Below, piece by piece: positions 39,373 to 48,045 of a stretch of DNA of 64,000 nucleotides (within the stretch, counting starts at the first letter, position 1; every line of letters starts with the position of its first letter). This DNA is from Acidobacteriota bacterium (lineage in GTDB: Bacteria; Acidobacteriota; Polarisedimenticolia; J045): NCBI GenBank assembly GCA_030949985.1, contig JAUZRX010000021.1, positions 141,253 to 205,252 on the forward strand, in the 5' to 3' direction. The translations under genes were made by a program, and so were the position numbers. The notes under the pieces are model-generated. The model did not search any database. It was not told the origin of the DNA and was given only the letters and a program-made list of their open reading frames with translations.

Positions 39373-39641
39373 GGCTGCCGCGCCGCCTGGCCACCGGAGT
39401 CATCCGTGCCTACCAGCGCTTCGTCTCGCCCCTGCTGGGATCTCACTGCCGCTTTCTTCCCTCGTGCTCCGAGTACGCCGTGATGGCGATCGATGAGTGG
39501 GGAGTGTTGAAGGGGGGCGCGCTGGCCGCATGGCGCATCGCCAGGTGCCATCCCTTGACCGCAGGGGGGCTCGACCTGCCCCCCCGCCGGATGACATCGA
39601 AGGCGGCGAATCGGCCGGCTTCCGGAAGGTATTCGGGCTGA
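39369..39641 (+). CDS. yidD: Membrane protein insertion efficiency factor YidD
   Basis: 90 residues. The core IRAYQRFVSPLLGSHCRFLP, then SCSEYAVMAIDEWG and AAWRIARCHP, is the YidD signature, including CRFLPSC. The usual 'GGxDPVP' tail is altered to GGLDLPPRR. GTG 39369 overlaps the stop of rnpA (GTGA). The protein is thought to sit at the inner membrane and aid YidC; it lies directly upstream of yidC here. It has an amphipathic N-terminus and no clear transmembrane helix. Confidence 0.92.
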   Translation: MRLPRRLATGVIRAYQRFVSPLLGSHCRFLPSCSEYAVMAIDEWGVLKGGALAAWRIARCHPLTAGGLDLPPRRMTSKAANRPASGRYSG

Positions 39642-39643
39642 AA

Positions 39644-41410
39644 ATGGATCGAGAGACCACGTTTCGTACCCTGGCGGCTGTGGGACTGTCCATTGCCGTG
39701 ATGATGGCCTGGGCCTACCTGTTCGGGCCCCAGCCCGGAACCCTGCCGCCGCCCACTGGGATGGAAGCAGGAGCCGCGGCGGCGCAGGATCAGGGGCCGG
39801 CTGATCCGGCCGCTTCGCGGCAGGAGCCAGTTGCGGCGGCTGATGCCGACAAAAATCCCGACGCGGTGGCTGATGCCGGCCGTTGGGAAAAGATCGAAGG
39901 CACCTCCGGCCAGGCCAACGTCGAAGTCTTCACCAGCAGCCGGCAGATCGTCTTTTCCGCCCGCGGAGGGCGGTTGTTGTCCTGGAAGCTGCTGGACTAC
40001 GAGCAGCTTCCGGGGTCTGCCGACGGTCGCCCCGTGGACCTGGTCTCGCCCCAGGCCCGCGCTCTCGACCACGATCCCCTCTATGTCGAGGTATCCGACA
40101 AGGACCTCGAAAAGACGATCAATGAAGCCTGGTACCAGGTCTCGGAGGGGGCGGCGGATGACGATGAGCGCGAGGCTTTCGGCCTGCCGGAGGGCACCCG
40201 CCGCGTGGCATTCCGCTGGGCCGACGGGGCGGGACTCGAGGTGGACAAGACTCTCTACATCCCCGACGACGGCGGTTTCCTCGCGTGGTTGAAATGGGAC
40301 GTACGCCGGCAGGGGCGTTCGCTCGACGATGCCGTGATTTGCTGGGGTCCGGGGATCTCCCGTGCGAACCCGGGCGACGAGAAGAATCGTTACGCCTACC
40401 GGGGCCGTGCGATCGCCGCGCTGACATCGGGTATCGAACGCTACTCCCCGGGTAAGGTCGACGCCGACATCAGTTGGCCGGCTGCCCTGGCTCCCCGCTG
40501 GCTGGCTCTCGACGCCCAGCACTTCGCGGTCGCGATGGTTCCGCGGCAGCCGGGCGTCGGGATGGTGCGGCGCTATGATCTGACCGGTCTGGGAGAAAGC
40601 GCTGAAGAGCAGAACCTGGCTCTGGCCACGGGGGCCCGGGAGGTCGTGATCTTCGGCGGGCCGAAGGAAGATCACCTTCTCAAGACCCTCGACAAGAGGC
40701 TCGGTGTCGATCTGACCAGCCTGGTGAACTGGGGCTTTTTCGGCTTTCTGGCCCGGCCGCTCTACTTCGCCCTGGCCTGGCTGGAGAGGGGTGTGGGCAA
40801 CTGGGGGCTGGCCATCATCATCATCACCATCGTCATTAAGGTGATCTTCTATCCATTGACCCAGAAGTCGATGGTCAACATGCGCCGCACCCAGCAGCAG
40901 ATGGCCAAGCTGCAACCGAAGGTGAGGAAGATCAAGGAGAAGTACCGCGACAAGAGGGACATGGAAGCGCGGCGCAAGATGAATGAGGAGATGATGGCTC
41001 TCTACAGCCGGGAAGGGGTCAATCCGATGGCCTCGCTGACGGGCTGCATGCCGATGCTCCTCCAGTTGCCGGTGCTCTACGCCATGTACACGGTGTTGAG
41101 CGCGGCCACCGAGCTGCGTGGAGCGCCCTTCTTTGGCTGGATTCACGACCTTTCAGCGCCGGATCCCTACCTGGTGACTCCCCTGGTCATGGGCGTGACC
41201 ATGCTCGGCCAGCAACTGCTGACGCTGACGAAGACCGAGGACCCTCAGCAGAAAAGCCAGCAGCGCATGATGTTGATGATGCCCATCATGTTCACCTTCT
41301 TCTTCCTCCGACTGCCCAGCGGCCTGGTGCTCTACTGGCTGGTGAACAACGTCCTGGGTATCGGCCAGCAAGTGTTGATCAACCGCCATGCCGAGCGGGC
41401 GACGGAGTGA
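39644..41410 (+). CDS. yidC: Membrane protein insertase YidC (YidC/Oxa1 family)
   Basis: 588 residues, Gram-negative type. An N-terminal anchor (LAAVGLSIAVMMAWAYLFGP) is followed by a Pro/Ala-rich linker, a large periplasmic beta domain (about 85-330), and the Oxa1 core with five helices from about 345 on. The core includes NWGLAIIIITIVIKVIFYPL, YPLTQKSMVNMRR, the coiled cytoplasmic loop KVRKIKEKY and LPSGLVLYWLVNNVLGIGQQ. It inserts and folds inner-membrane proteins with or without Sec. ATG 39644 lies two bases after the yidD stop. The periplasmic domain supports a diderm host. Confidence 0.97.
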   Translation: MDRETTFRTLAAVGLSIAVMMAWAYLFGPQPGTLPPPTGMEAGAAAAQDQGPADPAASRQEPVAAADADKNPDAVADAGRWEKIEGTSGQANVEVFTSSRQIVFSARGGRLLSWKLLDYEQLPGSADGRPVDLVSPQARALDHDPLYVEVSDKDLEKTINEAWYQVSEGAADDDEREAFGLPEGTRRVAFRWADGAGLEVDKTLYIPDDGGFLAWLKWDVRRQGRSLDDAVICWGPGISRANPGDEKNRYAYRGRAIAALTSGIERYSPGKVDADISWPAALAPRWLALDAQHFAVAMVPRQPGVGMVRRYDLTGLGESAEEQNLALATGAREVVIFGGPKEDHLLKTLDKRLGVDLTSLVNWGFFGFLARPLYFALAWLERGVGNWGLAIIIITIVIKVIFYPLTQKSMVNMRRTQQQMAKLQPKVRKIKEKYRDKRDMEARRKMNEEMMALYSREGVNPMASLTGCMPMLLQLPVLYAMYTVLSAATELRGAPFFGWIHDLSAPDPYLVTPLVMGVTMLGQQLLTLTKTEDPQQKSQQRMMLMMPIMFTFFFLRLPSGLVLYWLVNNVLGIGQQVLINRHAERATE

Positions 41411-41438
41411 GAACGACGATCGAAAACGCGAGGTTCCG

Positions 41439-42233
41439 ATGAGCGACGAGAGACTCAGGTTCGAAGGCAGGGATGTCTCCGAGGCGGTGGCCGCGGCGCG
41501 TCGTCACTTCGGTGTGGCGCGTCAGGATCTCGGCTACGAGGTGATCCGCAAGGCGGGCGTGGGGGAAGTGGCCGAGCCCGGATCTGCGCTGGTCGAGATC
41601 GAGGCCTGGAAGCAGCCCGGAGCCCGGCCTCGTCCGGAGCCGTCCGGTGACGAGGGCTACCGGCGTGAGCGTCGAGGCCGGACGGAGCGCCGTCCCCGGC
41701 GGGAAGAAAGAGACGGGGAAGAATTCGAACAGCCCCCCCTGCTTCCCGACGCGGATGTCAGCGACGTGCGCCAGATTCTCGAGAAGCTGGTCAACAGCCT
41801 GGTCATGGGTCTGGACCTGAGGCTCTACGTGGAAGAGATCGTGGAGAACGGTGTGGGTCTGCGGGTGCGCATGAGTGGCGGTGATGTCTCCCTGCTGCTC
41901 GAGGAAAACGCCGAGGGGCTCGAGAGCTTCCAGTATCTCGCCAACCGCATTCTCCACCGGGATGGACGGATTCCCGGGCGCGTTTCCTTCGATGCCGGTG
42001 ACTACCGGGCCAAGCAGGAAGAGGTTCTGCTCGAACAGGCCCGCGCCGCGGCGGAAGAGGTCGTCCGGACGGGCAAGACCCGCAAGATGCCCCCGATGGG
42101 GCCCTACGAGCGCCGGCTGATCCACCTGGCTCTGGCCGAGGTGGAAGGCGTTCGTACTTATTCCACCGGCAGCGGCTACCGGCGTCGGCTGCACATCGCG
42201 CCGCGTTCTCCGGAAAGCTCGGAGGACGCCTGA
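41439..42233 (+). CDS. jag: RNA-binding protein KhpB (Jag/SpoIIIJ-associated)
   Basis: 264 residues. The N-terminal Jag_N domain (about 1-55, FEGRDVSEAVAAARRHFGVAR) is followed by an Arg/Glu-rich linker, a KH-like domain (about 110-190) and an R3H domain whose motif is ERRLIHLALAEVEGV. The family binds RNA and lies next to yidC in many genomes. ATG 41439 has GAGGTTCCG upstream. In many bacteria mnmE follows here; in this window an isochorismatase-fold gene follows instead, one base after the stop. Confidence 0.93.
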   Translation: MSDERLRFEGRDVSEAVAAARRHFGVARQDLGYEVIRKAGVGEVAEPGSALVEIEAWKQPGARPRPEPSGDEGYRRERRGRTERRPRREERDGEEFEQPPLLPDADVSDVRQILEKLVNSLVMGLDLRLYVEEIVENGVGLRVRMSGGDVSLLLEENAEGLESFQYLANRILHRDGRIPGRVSFDAGDYRAKQEEVLLEQARAAAEEVVRTGKTRKMPPMGPYERRLIHLALAEVEGVRTYSTGSGYRRRLHIAPRSPESSEDA

Positions 42234-42234
42234 G

Positions 42235-42831
42235 ATGCCGGTCGAGCTGCTCGACGCTTCCCGCAGCCTGCTGCTGGTGATCGATCTCCAGGGCAAGCTG
42301 ATGGAGATGATCGAAAGGCCGGACCTGGTCGTCGCCGCGACCCGTCGGTTGATGCAAATCGCGGAGATCTTCGAAGTGCCCGTGCTGCTCACCGAGCAGT
42401 ACCCCGAAGGTCTGGGGCCGACCCACCCTGCTGTCCGTGAAACCTTCGACGCGCTGCAAACCCCCAAGAGCTTCCTGGCCAAGACGAGTTTCGGCTGTTG
42501 CGGCGACGACGGCTTCCAGCGGACTGTCGACGAACTGCTCGGGGGGGGCGACCTTTCCCGGCGCCAGATCGTAGTGGCCGGGATCGAGGCGCATATCTGC
42601 GTGATGCAGACCACCATCGAGCTGCTCCGATCCGGCCACCAGGTCCATCTTTGTTGGGAGTGCGTCTCTTCCCGGGGAGCCGAGTATCGCCGCCACGCCC
42701 TCGACCGGATGCAGCAGGCCGGCGCCCAGTTGACCAACCACGAGTCGGTGGGCTTCGAGTGGGCGCGCGATGCCGGTCATCCGCGTTTTCGGCGGCTCAA
42801 TCGCCTGCTGCGCCAGGGGCAGCTCACCTGA
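42235..42831 (+). CDS. Isochorismatase-fold hydrolase (YcaC / ISOC1-like)
   Basis: 198 residues with the cysteine-hydrolase layout of this family: Asp in LLLVIDLQGKL (about residue 17), Lys in LAKTSFGCCG and the nucleophile Cys in VAGIEAHICVMQT. These three form the usual catalytic triad. The sequence is nearest in style to the YcaC/ISOC1 branch, whose natural substrates are mostly unknown, and not to EntB. It starts one base after jag, so it probably belongs to the yidC operon. The Cys pair in FGCCG is an added feature. Confidence 0.88.
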   Translation: MPVELLDASRSLLLVIDLQGKLMEMIERPDLVVAATRRLMQIAEIFEVPVLLTEQYPEGLGPTHPAVRETFDALQTPKSFLAKTSFGCCGDDGFQRTVDELLGGGDLSRRQIVVAGIEAHICVMQTTIELLRSGHQVHLCWECVSSRGAEYRRHALDRMQQAGAQLTNHESVGFEWARDAGHPRFRRLNRLLRQGQLT

Positions 42832-42892
42832 CCGCCTCACTTGCTGGTAAGATGCGCTGCGGATGATGTTCGCAGAAACGAGGAAGGTGAAG

Positions 42893-43726
42893 ATGAAGCG
42901 GATGCTAGCGGTCATGATCGTGTCGTTCGTACTGGCCATGGGATCGGGCCCGGCCTGCGCCGAAGACGCCGAGAAAGACTGGACCAACACGGCCGAGTTC
43001 GCCGCGGTGATCACGGGAGGCAATTCCCAGACCACGACGCTCTCGATCAAGGACACTTTCAAGAAGACCTACGCGGGCGGCGAGCTGACCCTCGACATGG
43101 TGCTTTTGAAGGCCAAGCAGACCGACCGCACTCCCCGCAACGAGGGCGGTACCCTGTTCGTCGACGAAATTTCGAAAACCAACGCCGAGTATTACGCGTT
43201 GCAGGGCAAGTACCGCGGACAGATCCGCGACGGTTTGTTCTGGTACGCGGGGGGCGGCTGGGAGCGGAACCAGCCCGCGGGTCTCGACAACCGGGTGAGT
43301 GCCGGTGGCGGGTTGGGCTACCTGATCTTCCGCGACGCGACCATGGAACTCAGCGGCGAGCTGGGTGCCAACTACGTCGATGAGAGTTACGTCTCCGGCA
43401 CCCTGCCCGATGGTGCGGACTACATCAATGTTCGTGGCTTCATCGGCTATACGCGCAAGCTCAGTCCGACCGCCCACCTCGACGCCAGGCTGGAAATGCT
43501 GCAGAACATGGACGATTCCGATGATCTTCGGGTCAATGCCGAGGCCAGCGTCACCGCCAGTTTGACCTCGCAGCTCGCGCTGAAAGTGGGCTACAGCATC
43601 AAGTACGACAAGAGCCCGGTCATGATCCTGCTCAGCGATCCCGCCGATCCCACGGCGCCGGCGGTGTTTTACGAATTCGACGATACCGACACCATTTTCG
43701 CCGCGTCCCTGGTGATCAACTACTGA
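42893..43726 (+). CDS. DUF481 (YdiY-like) outer-membrane beta-barrel protein
   Basis: 277 residues with a signal peptide (cleavage near PACAED). The mature chain is alternating strands and tight turns, including FAAVITGGNSQTTTLS, the DUF481-type 'GNxxTTTLS' start, followed by YALQGKYRGQIRDGLFWYAG and the final strand TIFAASLVINY ending in Tyr. That fits a small outer-membrane barrel of the salt-induced YdiY group. ATG 42893 has GAGGAAGG upstream. Function of the family is poorly defined. It is convergent with the anti-sigma gene. Confidence 0.88.
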   Translation: MKRMLAVMIVSFVLAMGSGPACAEDAEKDWTNTAEFAAVITGGNSQTTTLSIKDTFKKTYAGGELTLDMVLLKAKQTDRTPRNEGGTLFVDEISKTNAEYYALQGKYRGQIRDGLFWYAGGGWERNQPAGLDNRVSAGGGLGYLIFRDATMELSGELGANYVDESYVSGTLPDGADYINVRGFIGYTRKLSPTAHLDARLEMLQNMDDSDDLRVNAEASVTASLTSQLALKVGYSIKYDKSPVMILLSDPADPTAPAVFYEFDDTDTIFAASLVINY

Positions 43727-43768
43727 GACGCGCCGGTCGACAGTGCGGGGCCGGCCCTTCCCGGCGCT

Positions 43769-43990
43769 TCAGAGCTTGTCGAGGATACGGCGCTGCAGTT
43801 CGTCCAGGTCTTCGCTCCGGCGTCCGGCAAGCCGCCGGGCGGCCCACGAGATGGCGGCGAGCTGACGGGAGTATTGGCGGCAGTGGCGGCAGAGCAACAG
43901 GTGGATGCGAACCGCCAGCCGCGTGCGCCACGGGGCACCTTCGATTTCGTCTTGGGCCATCATGGTTGTGACGTGGCGGCAGTCCAGCAT
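43769..43990 (-). CDS. Small zinc-finger anti-sigma factor-like protein
   Basis: 73 residues: MLDCRHVTTMMAQDEIEG, then a helix and LLCRHCRQYSRQL. The spacing of Cys4, then the C-x-x-C pair near residues 34-37, and a nearby His resemble the zinc-binding anti-sigma (ZAS) domain of ECF partners. There is no membrane helix. The ATG shares its A with the stop of the sigma gene (TGATG), the usual coupled arrangement. It probably holds the sigma factor inactive until a signal releases it. If the sigma gene is truly broken, this partner is orphaned. Confidence 0.75.
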   Translation of the reverse strand: MLDCRHVTTMMAQDEIEGAPWRTRLAVRIHLLLCRHCRQYSRQLAAISWAARRLAGRRSEDLDELQRRILDKL

Positions 43991-44583
43991 CAGGTGGCTC
44001 CGAAAATGCCCTGCTTTTCGAGACATTCCCGCAGGCGATTGCGGGCTCGGTAGAGCATCACACCAAGGTTAGTGGCGCTGACCTGGAGGGCGTTACAGGT
44101 CTCGCGCGTGGAAAGTCCCTCCACTTCCCGGAGCAGGAAGGCCAATTTCTGCCGCTGCGGGACTTTCTCCAGGCAGCGGGCCGTGTGTTCGACGATTTCC
44201 CGGTCGTAGAGCGATCGATCTGCGGCGCGGGGCGGCTGGCGCCAGGCTCCCTTGTCGTCGAAACGTCGTTCCATGACCTCGTCGATGTCGTCGTGGCGCC
44301 GGTCCTTGTGGAAGCCGCGGCGAGCCTCCTGCAGCTTGCGGTAGAGAATGCCCAGCAGAAAGGTACGCACCGTCGAGCGACCCTCGAAGCGGGGGGCGGC
44401 TTCGAAGAAGGTGAGGAAAGTGGCCTGGGTCAGATCCTAGGCCTGCCGGGAGTCGAGACCGGCGCCGCGAGCCGTTCGGTGCACCTGCCGCAGGTAGCGC
44501 CGGACGACTTCTTCAAAGGCTTCTCGGTCTGCGGCCCTCAGGCGCCGCGCGAAATCGGGCGTATCGATGGATTCGTCCTTCAT
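43990..44583 (-). pseudogene. ECF-type RNA polymerase sigma factor interrupted by an in-frame TAG
   Basis: Reading from ATG 44583, region 2.1 (FARRLRAADREAFEEVVRRY) leads to LDSRQA, then a TAG at 44439-44437 (codon 49), then DLTQATFLTFFEAAPRFEG (regions 2.2-2.4) and, in the same frame, the sigma4 helix-turn-helix LREVEGLSTRETCNALQVS (about residues 150-170). The TAG replaces the Glu of the usual AEDLTQ motif; one base change from GAG would explain it. The rest of the frame is intact for 149 codons and is coupled to the anti-sigma gene. Options are a real recent nonsense mutation, a sequencing error, or suppression. A GTG at 44370 could give a short product lacking most of region 2. Confidence 0.7.
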
Positions 44584-44844
44584 CGTCCTGCTTCCCTGTC
44601 GGTCCGCATGATTCCCGACAACGCTCCAATGGGCGTTTGCCAAGGCCCGTGGAGACCCGGGCCCGTACGCGGCGCTCAGCACGGACCCGGCCATTCTATC
44701 CCGCTCGGCTCCCCGATCTCCCAGGGACCGTGTAAGGAACACCCGTCTCGCCGCACTCACTGACTGCCGCGGGCCCTATCCAGAACCGCCGGTCGTGAAA
44801 CATCCAGCGGCACTTTCGCCGAAAAAGAACAGGAGATCGACACG

Positions 44845-45477
44845 ATGCTTTCGAATTCCCCCTTCGCCGGTAAGAGAATCGTCAAGAAAGCACTGTTCCT
44901 GGTCACCCTCGTCGCGCTGACCCCGGGCGTGACGACCGCGGCCGAGAAGAGCTACAAGTTCGGCATCAGTGACCAGAGAACCAACATCACCTTCGAGTCC
45001 AACACGGACTTCGAGGTCATTCTGGGCTCGACCCACAAGCTCAGCGGGCAGATCGTCGCCGATCTCGAGGCGGGTACCGGTCGTGTGGAGGCCGAGGTTC
45101 CGGTAGCTTCCCGGCGTTCCGGCATCGACTTGCGCGACAAGCACCTGCGTTCGAAGAAGTGGCTCGACGCCAAGGGTCATCCTGTGATCTCTTTCGTTTC
45201 CAGCTCCGCGCGTCAAGTTTCCGGTACGCAATGGGAGATCATCGGCACCTTCACCCTCCACGGTGTATCGCGTGAAGTTTCAGTCACCGCGGACGTGCGT
45301 CCCATTCCGGCGGCCGCGGCCAGGCAGGCGGGCCTCGAGAAGGGCGATTGGCTGAGGGTGCTCGTCCCTCTCGAGATCAAGCTCTCCGACTACGGCGTCA
45401 AGATTCCCGGCAAGGCGGCGGCCCGCGTCAACGACACCTGGAAGGTACGCATCCTGGCGTTTGCCGCCGCACGCTGA
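44845..45477 (+). CDS. YceI-family periplasmic protein
   Basis: 210 residues with a signal peptide ending around GVTTAAEK. The mature part is a lipocalin-like beta barrel of the YceI family: ITFESNTDFEVILGSTHKLSG, VPVASRRSGIDLRDKHLRS, KKWLDAKGHPVISF and FTLHGVSREVSV are typical. Such proteins bind isoprenoids or other lipids in the periplasm. ATG 44845 has AGGAGATCG upstream. It is divergent from the sigma gene across 261 bases. A GGAAC at 44736-44740 in that gap might be an ECF-type -35, but I could not pair it with a firm -10. Confidence 0.88.
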   Translation: MLSNSPFAGKRIVKKALFLVTLVALTPGVTTAAEKSYKFGISDQRTNITFESNTDFEVILGSTHKLSGQIVADLEAGTGRVEAEVPVASRRSGIDLRDKHLRSKKWLDAKGHPVISFVSSSARQVSGTQWEIIGTFTLHGVSREVSVTADVRPIPAAAARQAGLEKGDWLRVLVPLEIKLSDYGVKIPGKAAARVNDTWKVRILAFAAAR

Positions 45478-45600
45478 CCGGCATGTGTGCGAGGGCCCCG
45501 GTGCCGCCCCCCGTCCGTTCCCCCTGCCGGACCGGCCACCGGGGTCCTCCCACGCCAGGCCGAAGCGATCCTCTTCCAAAGTCATCCCAGGAGCTGAAAC

Positions 45601-46053
45601 ATGTTGAAGACATTCAAAGGCCATCTCCGCATGCTGACCTTCGTCGTCGGATTCGGCGGAGCGGCGCTGATCTTCCTCGCTGTCGGTGCACTCGATCGCT
45701 TCGCCGGTCGGGAGGTGTTGATGATGGCTGCCTACGACACTCCCACCATCGCAATCAATCGGGCGCTCCATGTCCCAGGTGATCCCGTGGCCGAGATTTA
45801 CGGCAATCCCCTCAGTCGAACCGTACGGGTTCTCTTCGTCGGCGAGCCGCGCATCGTCCATCCCCGGGAAGATCCGGCGCTGAGCCTGTTGCCGGTGGAC
45901 AAGAGCGCCGCCGAGAATCCTCTGCAGGTCCAGACCTTGTGGTTCTTCGCCCGCTTCGTGATCGGTGGTCTGCTCTTGCTCGGATTCTCTGGCCTGGTCG
46001 TGCCCCGCCGCTGGCGGCGGGAGCTCCGGGCCGCGCCGGGCGCCACGGGCTGA
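45601..46053 (+). CDS. Hypothetical two-helix membrane protein
   Basis: 150 residues, not recognised. A hydrophobic helix at about 10-30 (MLTFVVGFGGAALIFLAVGA) and a second at about 112-134 (FFARFVIGGLLLLGFSGLVV) flank an extracytoplasmic loop of 80 residues; the C-terminus is short and basic. ATG 45601 follows AGGAGCTGAAAC. It lies 123 bases after the YceI gene on the same strand and its 3' end is six bases from the convergent Rrf2 gene. A partnership with YceI is possible by position only. Confidence 0.65.
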   Translation: MLKTFKGHLRMLTFVVGFGGAALIFLAVGALDRFAGREVLMMAAYDTPTIAINRALHVPGDPVAEIYGNPLSRTVRVLFVGEPRIVHPREDPALSLLPVDKSAAENPLQVQTLWFFARFVIGGLLLLGFSGLVVPRRWRRELRAAPGATG

Positions 46054-46059
46054 GACGGG

Positions 46060-46620
46060 CTACTTGCCGTTTCTGGATTTGGAGGTCGGGGGCTTGGGCG
46101 TCGGGCAGGAGAAGGCATCGGCGGGAGCTGGCGCCAGGCCGCTGCCGACCCACCTGCACTCGCCGTTGGAGACCTCGTAGATGCGTTCGCCCAGGTGCTT
46201 GGTTCCGGGGCGAGGATTGTCGACCATGTCCCCGAGGGTCCGGCTCCTTAGCACTTCCTCGACCTTGGCCTGGGCTTCGCGCCAGACTTCGTCGGCGGGA
46301 CAGGCACCGCACCAGGGACAATCGCAGGGGCAGGAAGAGCAGGGCGCGACGGCCAGCGGCCCTTCGATGGCGGTCACCACGTCGAGCACGCTGATCTCCC
46401 CCGCCGGGCGGGCCAGGCGGAAACCGCCCTTGGCGCCGCGGGTGGAAGAGAGGAGGCCGGCCCGCACCAGGCGCCGAAGAATCTTGGCCATGAAGCTCGA
46501 CGGGACATGGCAGGCCCTGGCGACGGCGTCCTTGAGGGCGGGCTCTTCGGCCGGGAGGAAGGCCATGTGGATCATCGCTCGCAGAGCGTAATCCGCGGTT
46601 GTGGTCAGCTTTAAACCCAT
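46060..46620 (-). CDS. Rrf2-family transcriptional regulator with an unusual Cys cluster
   Basis: 186 residues. The winged helix of the Rrf2 family is clear: LKLTTTADYALRAMIHMA, VPSSFMAKILRRLVRAGLL and STRGAKGGFRLARP. IscR and NsrR use three Cys to hold a [2Fe-2S] or similar cluster. Here six Cys occur within 14 residues (94, 97, 99, 101, 104, 107), a pattern I do not recognise from those proteins. The last 30 residues are Pro-rich. It is divergent from the RND efflux operon across 168 bases, so it may control that operon in response to redox state, iron or NO. Confidence 0.88.
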   Translation of the reverse strand: MGLKLTTTADYALRAMIHMAFLPAEEPALKDAVARACHVPSSFMAKILRRLVRAGLLSSTRGAKGGFRLARPAGEISVLDVVTAIEGPLAVAPCSSCPCDCPWCGACPADEVWREAQAKVEEVLRSRTLGDMVDNPRPGTKHLGERIYEVSNGECRWVGSGLAPAPADAFSCPTPKPPTSKSRNGK

Positions 46621-46788
46621 TGCTCACACCTCGATTCCACCACCAAGCGCTTACGAACTTACTCCTCCGCGCCCCCCCCGTGCCACCGGTAGCGGGGGGC
46701 GAACCACCGGTGGGCGGCGTTCGAGGGCGCGGAGTAGAGTAATGTCGGCTTGTCCCCGGACGGTACGGGGATGTTCCAGGAGGCTGGC

Positions 46789-48045
46789 GTGCCCCTCGTG
46801 AAAGTGCTGACTACCGGTCCCGTTCGTGGCTGGAGGGGCGTCTGGATGTCCCTCCTCGCCTTCGCTTTTTTTCTGCCCCTTCCTGCCTGCCAGGGGAAGG
46901 CTTCGGGCGAGAACGGCCCCCAGGGAAAGACCTCGGCCCAGGCTGAATCCAAGCGGCGTGCGGGAGGGGGCCGGCGGGGGATGGGGGGCGGACGCCCCGG
47001 GCGCGGCCCGGCCGGCCGCAAGCGCCAGGCCGCCCGGGTGCCGGTGATCCTGGCCCCGGCGGGGCGCGACACCATGGAGGCTTTTCTCGAGGCCTCCTCG
47101 ACCCTCGAGGCCGAAGAGAGCGTGGAGGTGGTCAGCCAGGCCACCGGCGTGGTGGTGGAGGTTCTCGCGGAAGAGGGCGATCGGGTCCAGGCCGGGCAGG
47201 AACTGGCCCGCCTGGCCTACGAGGAACTCGAACTGGCCGAGCAGAAGGCCCGCACCCAGCTCGAGCGGCTGCGGGCGGACTATGCCCGCTCCGAGCAGCT
47301 CGCCCGCCAGGACCTGGTCTCGGAGGAAGACTTCACCCGCCTGGGTTTCGATCTCAAACAGGCCGAAATCGACTGGAGGCAGAAAGCTCTCGAACTCGAG
47401 CGCACGCGGATCGTCTCCCCCATCACCGGGACGATCACCGAGAGGATGATCCGGGTCGGGCAGCTCAAGCGGCAGAACGACCCGGTCTACCGGTTGGTCG
47501 ATCTGGCATCCATCGTCGCGCCGGTCTTTGTGCCCGAGAAATATCTCGACCAGCTCCGGGTCGGCCAGAGGGCCCTGCTCTCCGCGCCGGCCTTGCCGGG
47601 AACGCGGATCACCGGCCGGGTGCTGCGCATCGCGCCGGTGGTCGACAGCCAGTCCGGCACGGTGCGGGTGACCGTGGACCCGGGGACGTCGGCCCGCCTG
47701 CGCCCGGGGATGTTCGCCAACGTGCGGCTGGTTCTCGACCGTCACGAGGACGTGGTGGTGATTCCCAAGAAAGCCATCGTCTACGAGGACGAGCAGCCCG
47801 GCATCTTCGTCGTCGAGGCGGGCAAGGCCCGGCGCCGGGCCATCGAAATCGGTTACCAGGACGAGTTGCGGGCCGAGGTGGTCTCCGGGCTCGAGGCGGG
47901 GGAACTGGTCGTCCTGGTGGGTCAATCGGCTCTCAAGGACGGCTCGGAGGTCGTCGCCGAAGACGAGCAGGGCCGGCCGATTCCCTTCCCGGCCGGGGAT
48001 GCGGATCCGGAAGCCACCCGCGCGGAGGAGGGTGCCGCCCCGTGA
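46789..48045 (+). CDS. RND efflux periplasmic adaptor (membrane fusion protein), lipoprotein
   Basis: 418 residues from GTG 46789, which has GGAGG six bases upstream. The leader ends in a lipobox (LPLPAC). A Gly/Arg-rich stretch follows, then the lipoyl half-motifs around VVSQATGVVVEVLAEEGDRV and ERTRIVSPITGTITERMIRV, an alpha hairpin (about 150-200) between them, and beta-barrel and membrane-proximal domains ending VVLVGQSALKDGSEV. It should link the two RND pumps that follow to an outer-membrane channel not found in the window. Its stop overlaps the start of the first pump (GTGA). Confidence 0.9.
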   Translation: MPLVKVLTTGPVRGWRGVWMSLLAFAFFLPLPACQGKASGENGPQGKTSAQAESKRRAGGGRRGMGGGRPGRGPAGRKRQAARVPVILAPAGRDTMEAFLEASSTLEAEESVEVVSQATGVVVEVLAEEGDRVQAGQELARLAYEELELAEQKARTQLERLRADYARSEQLARQDLVSEEDFTRLGFDLKQAEIDWRQKALELERTRIVSPITGTITERMIRVGQLKRQNDPVYRLVDLASIVAPVFVPEKYLDQLRVGQRALLSAPALPGTRITGRVLRIAPVVDSQSGTVRVTVDPGTSARLRPGMFANVRLVLDRHEDVVVIPKKAIVYEDEQPGIFVVEAGKARRRAIEIGYQDELRAEVVSGLEAGELVVLVGQSALKDGSEVVAEDEQGRPIPFPAGDADPEATRAEEGAAP

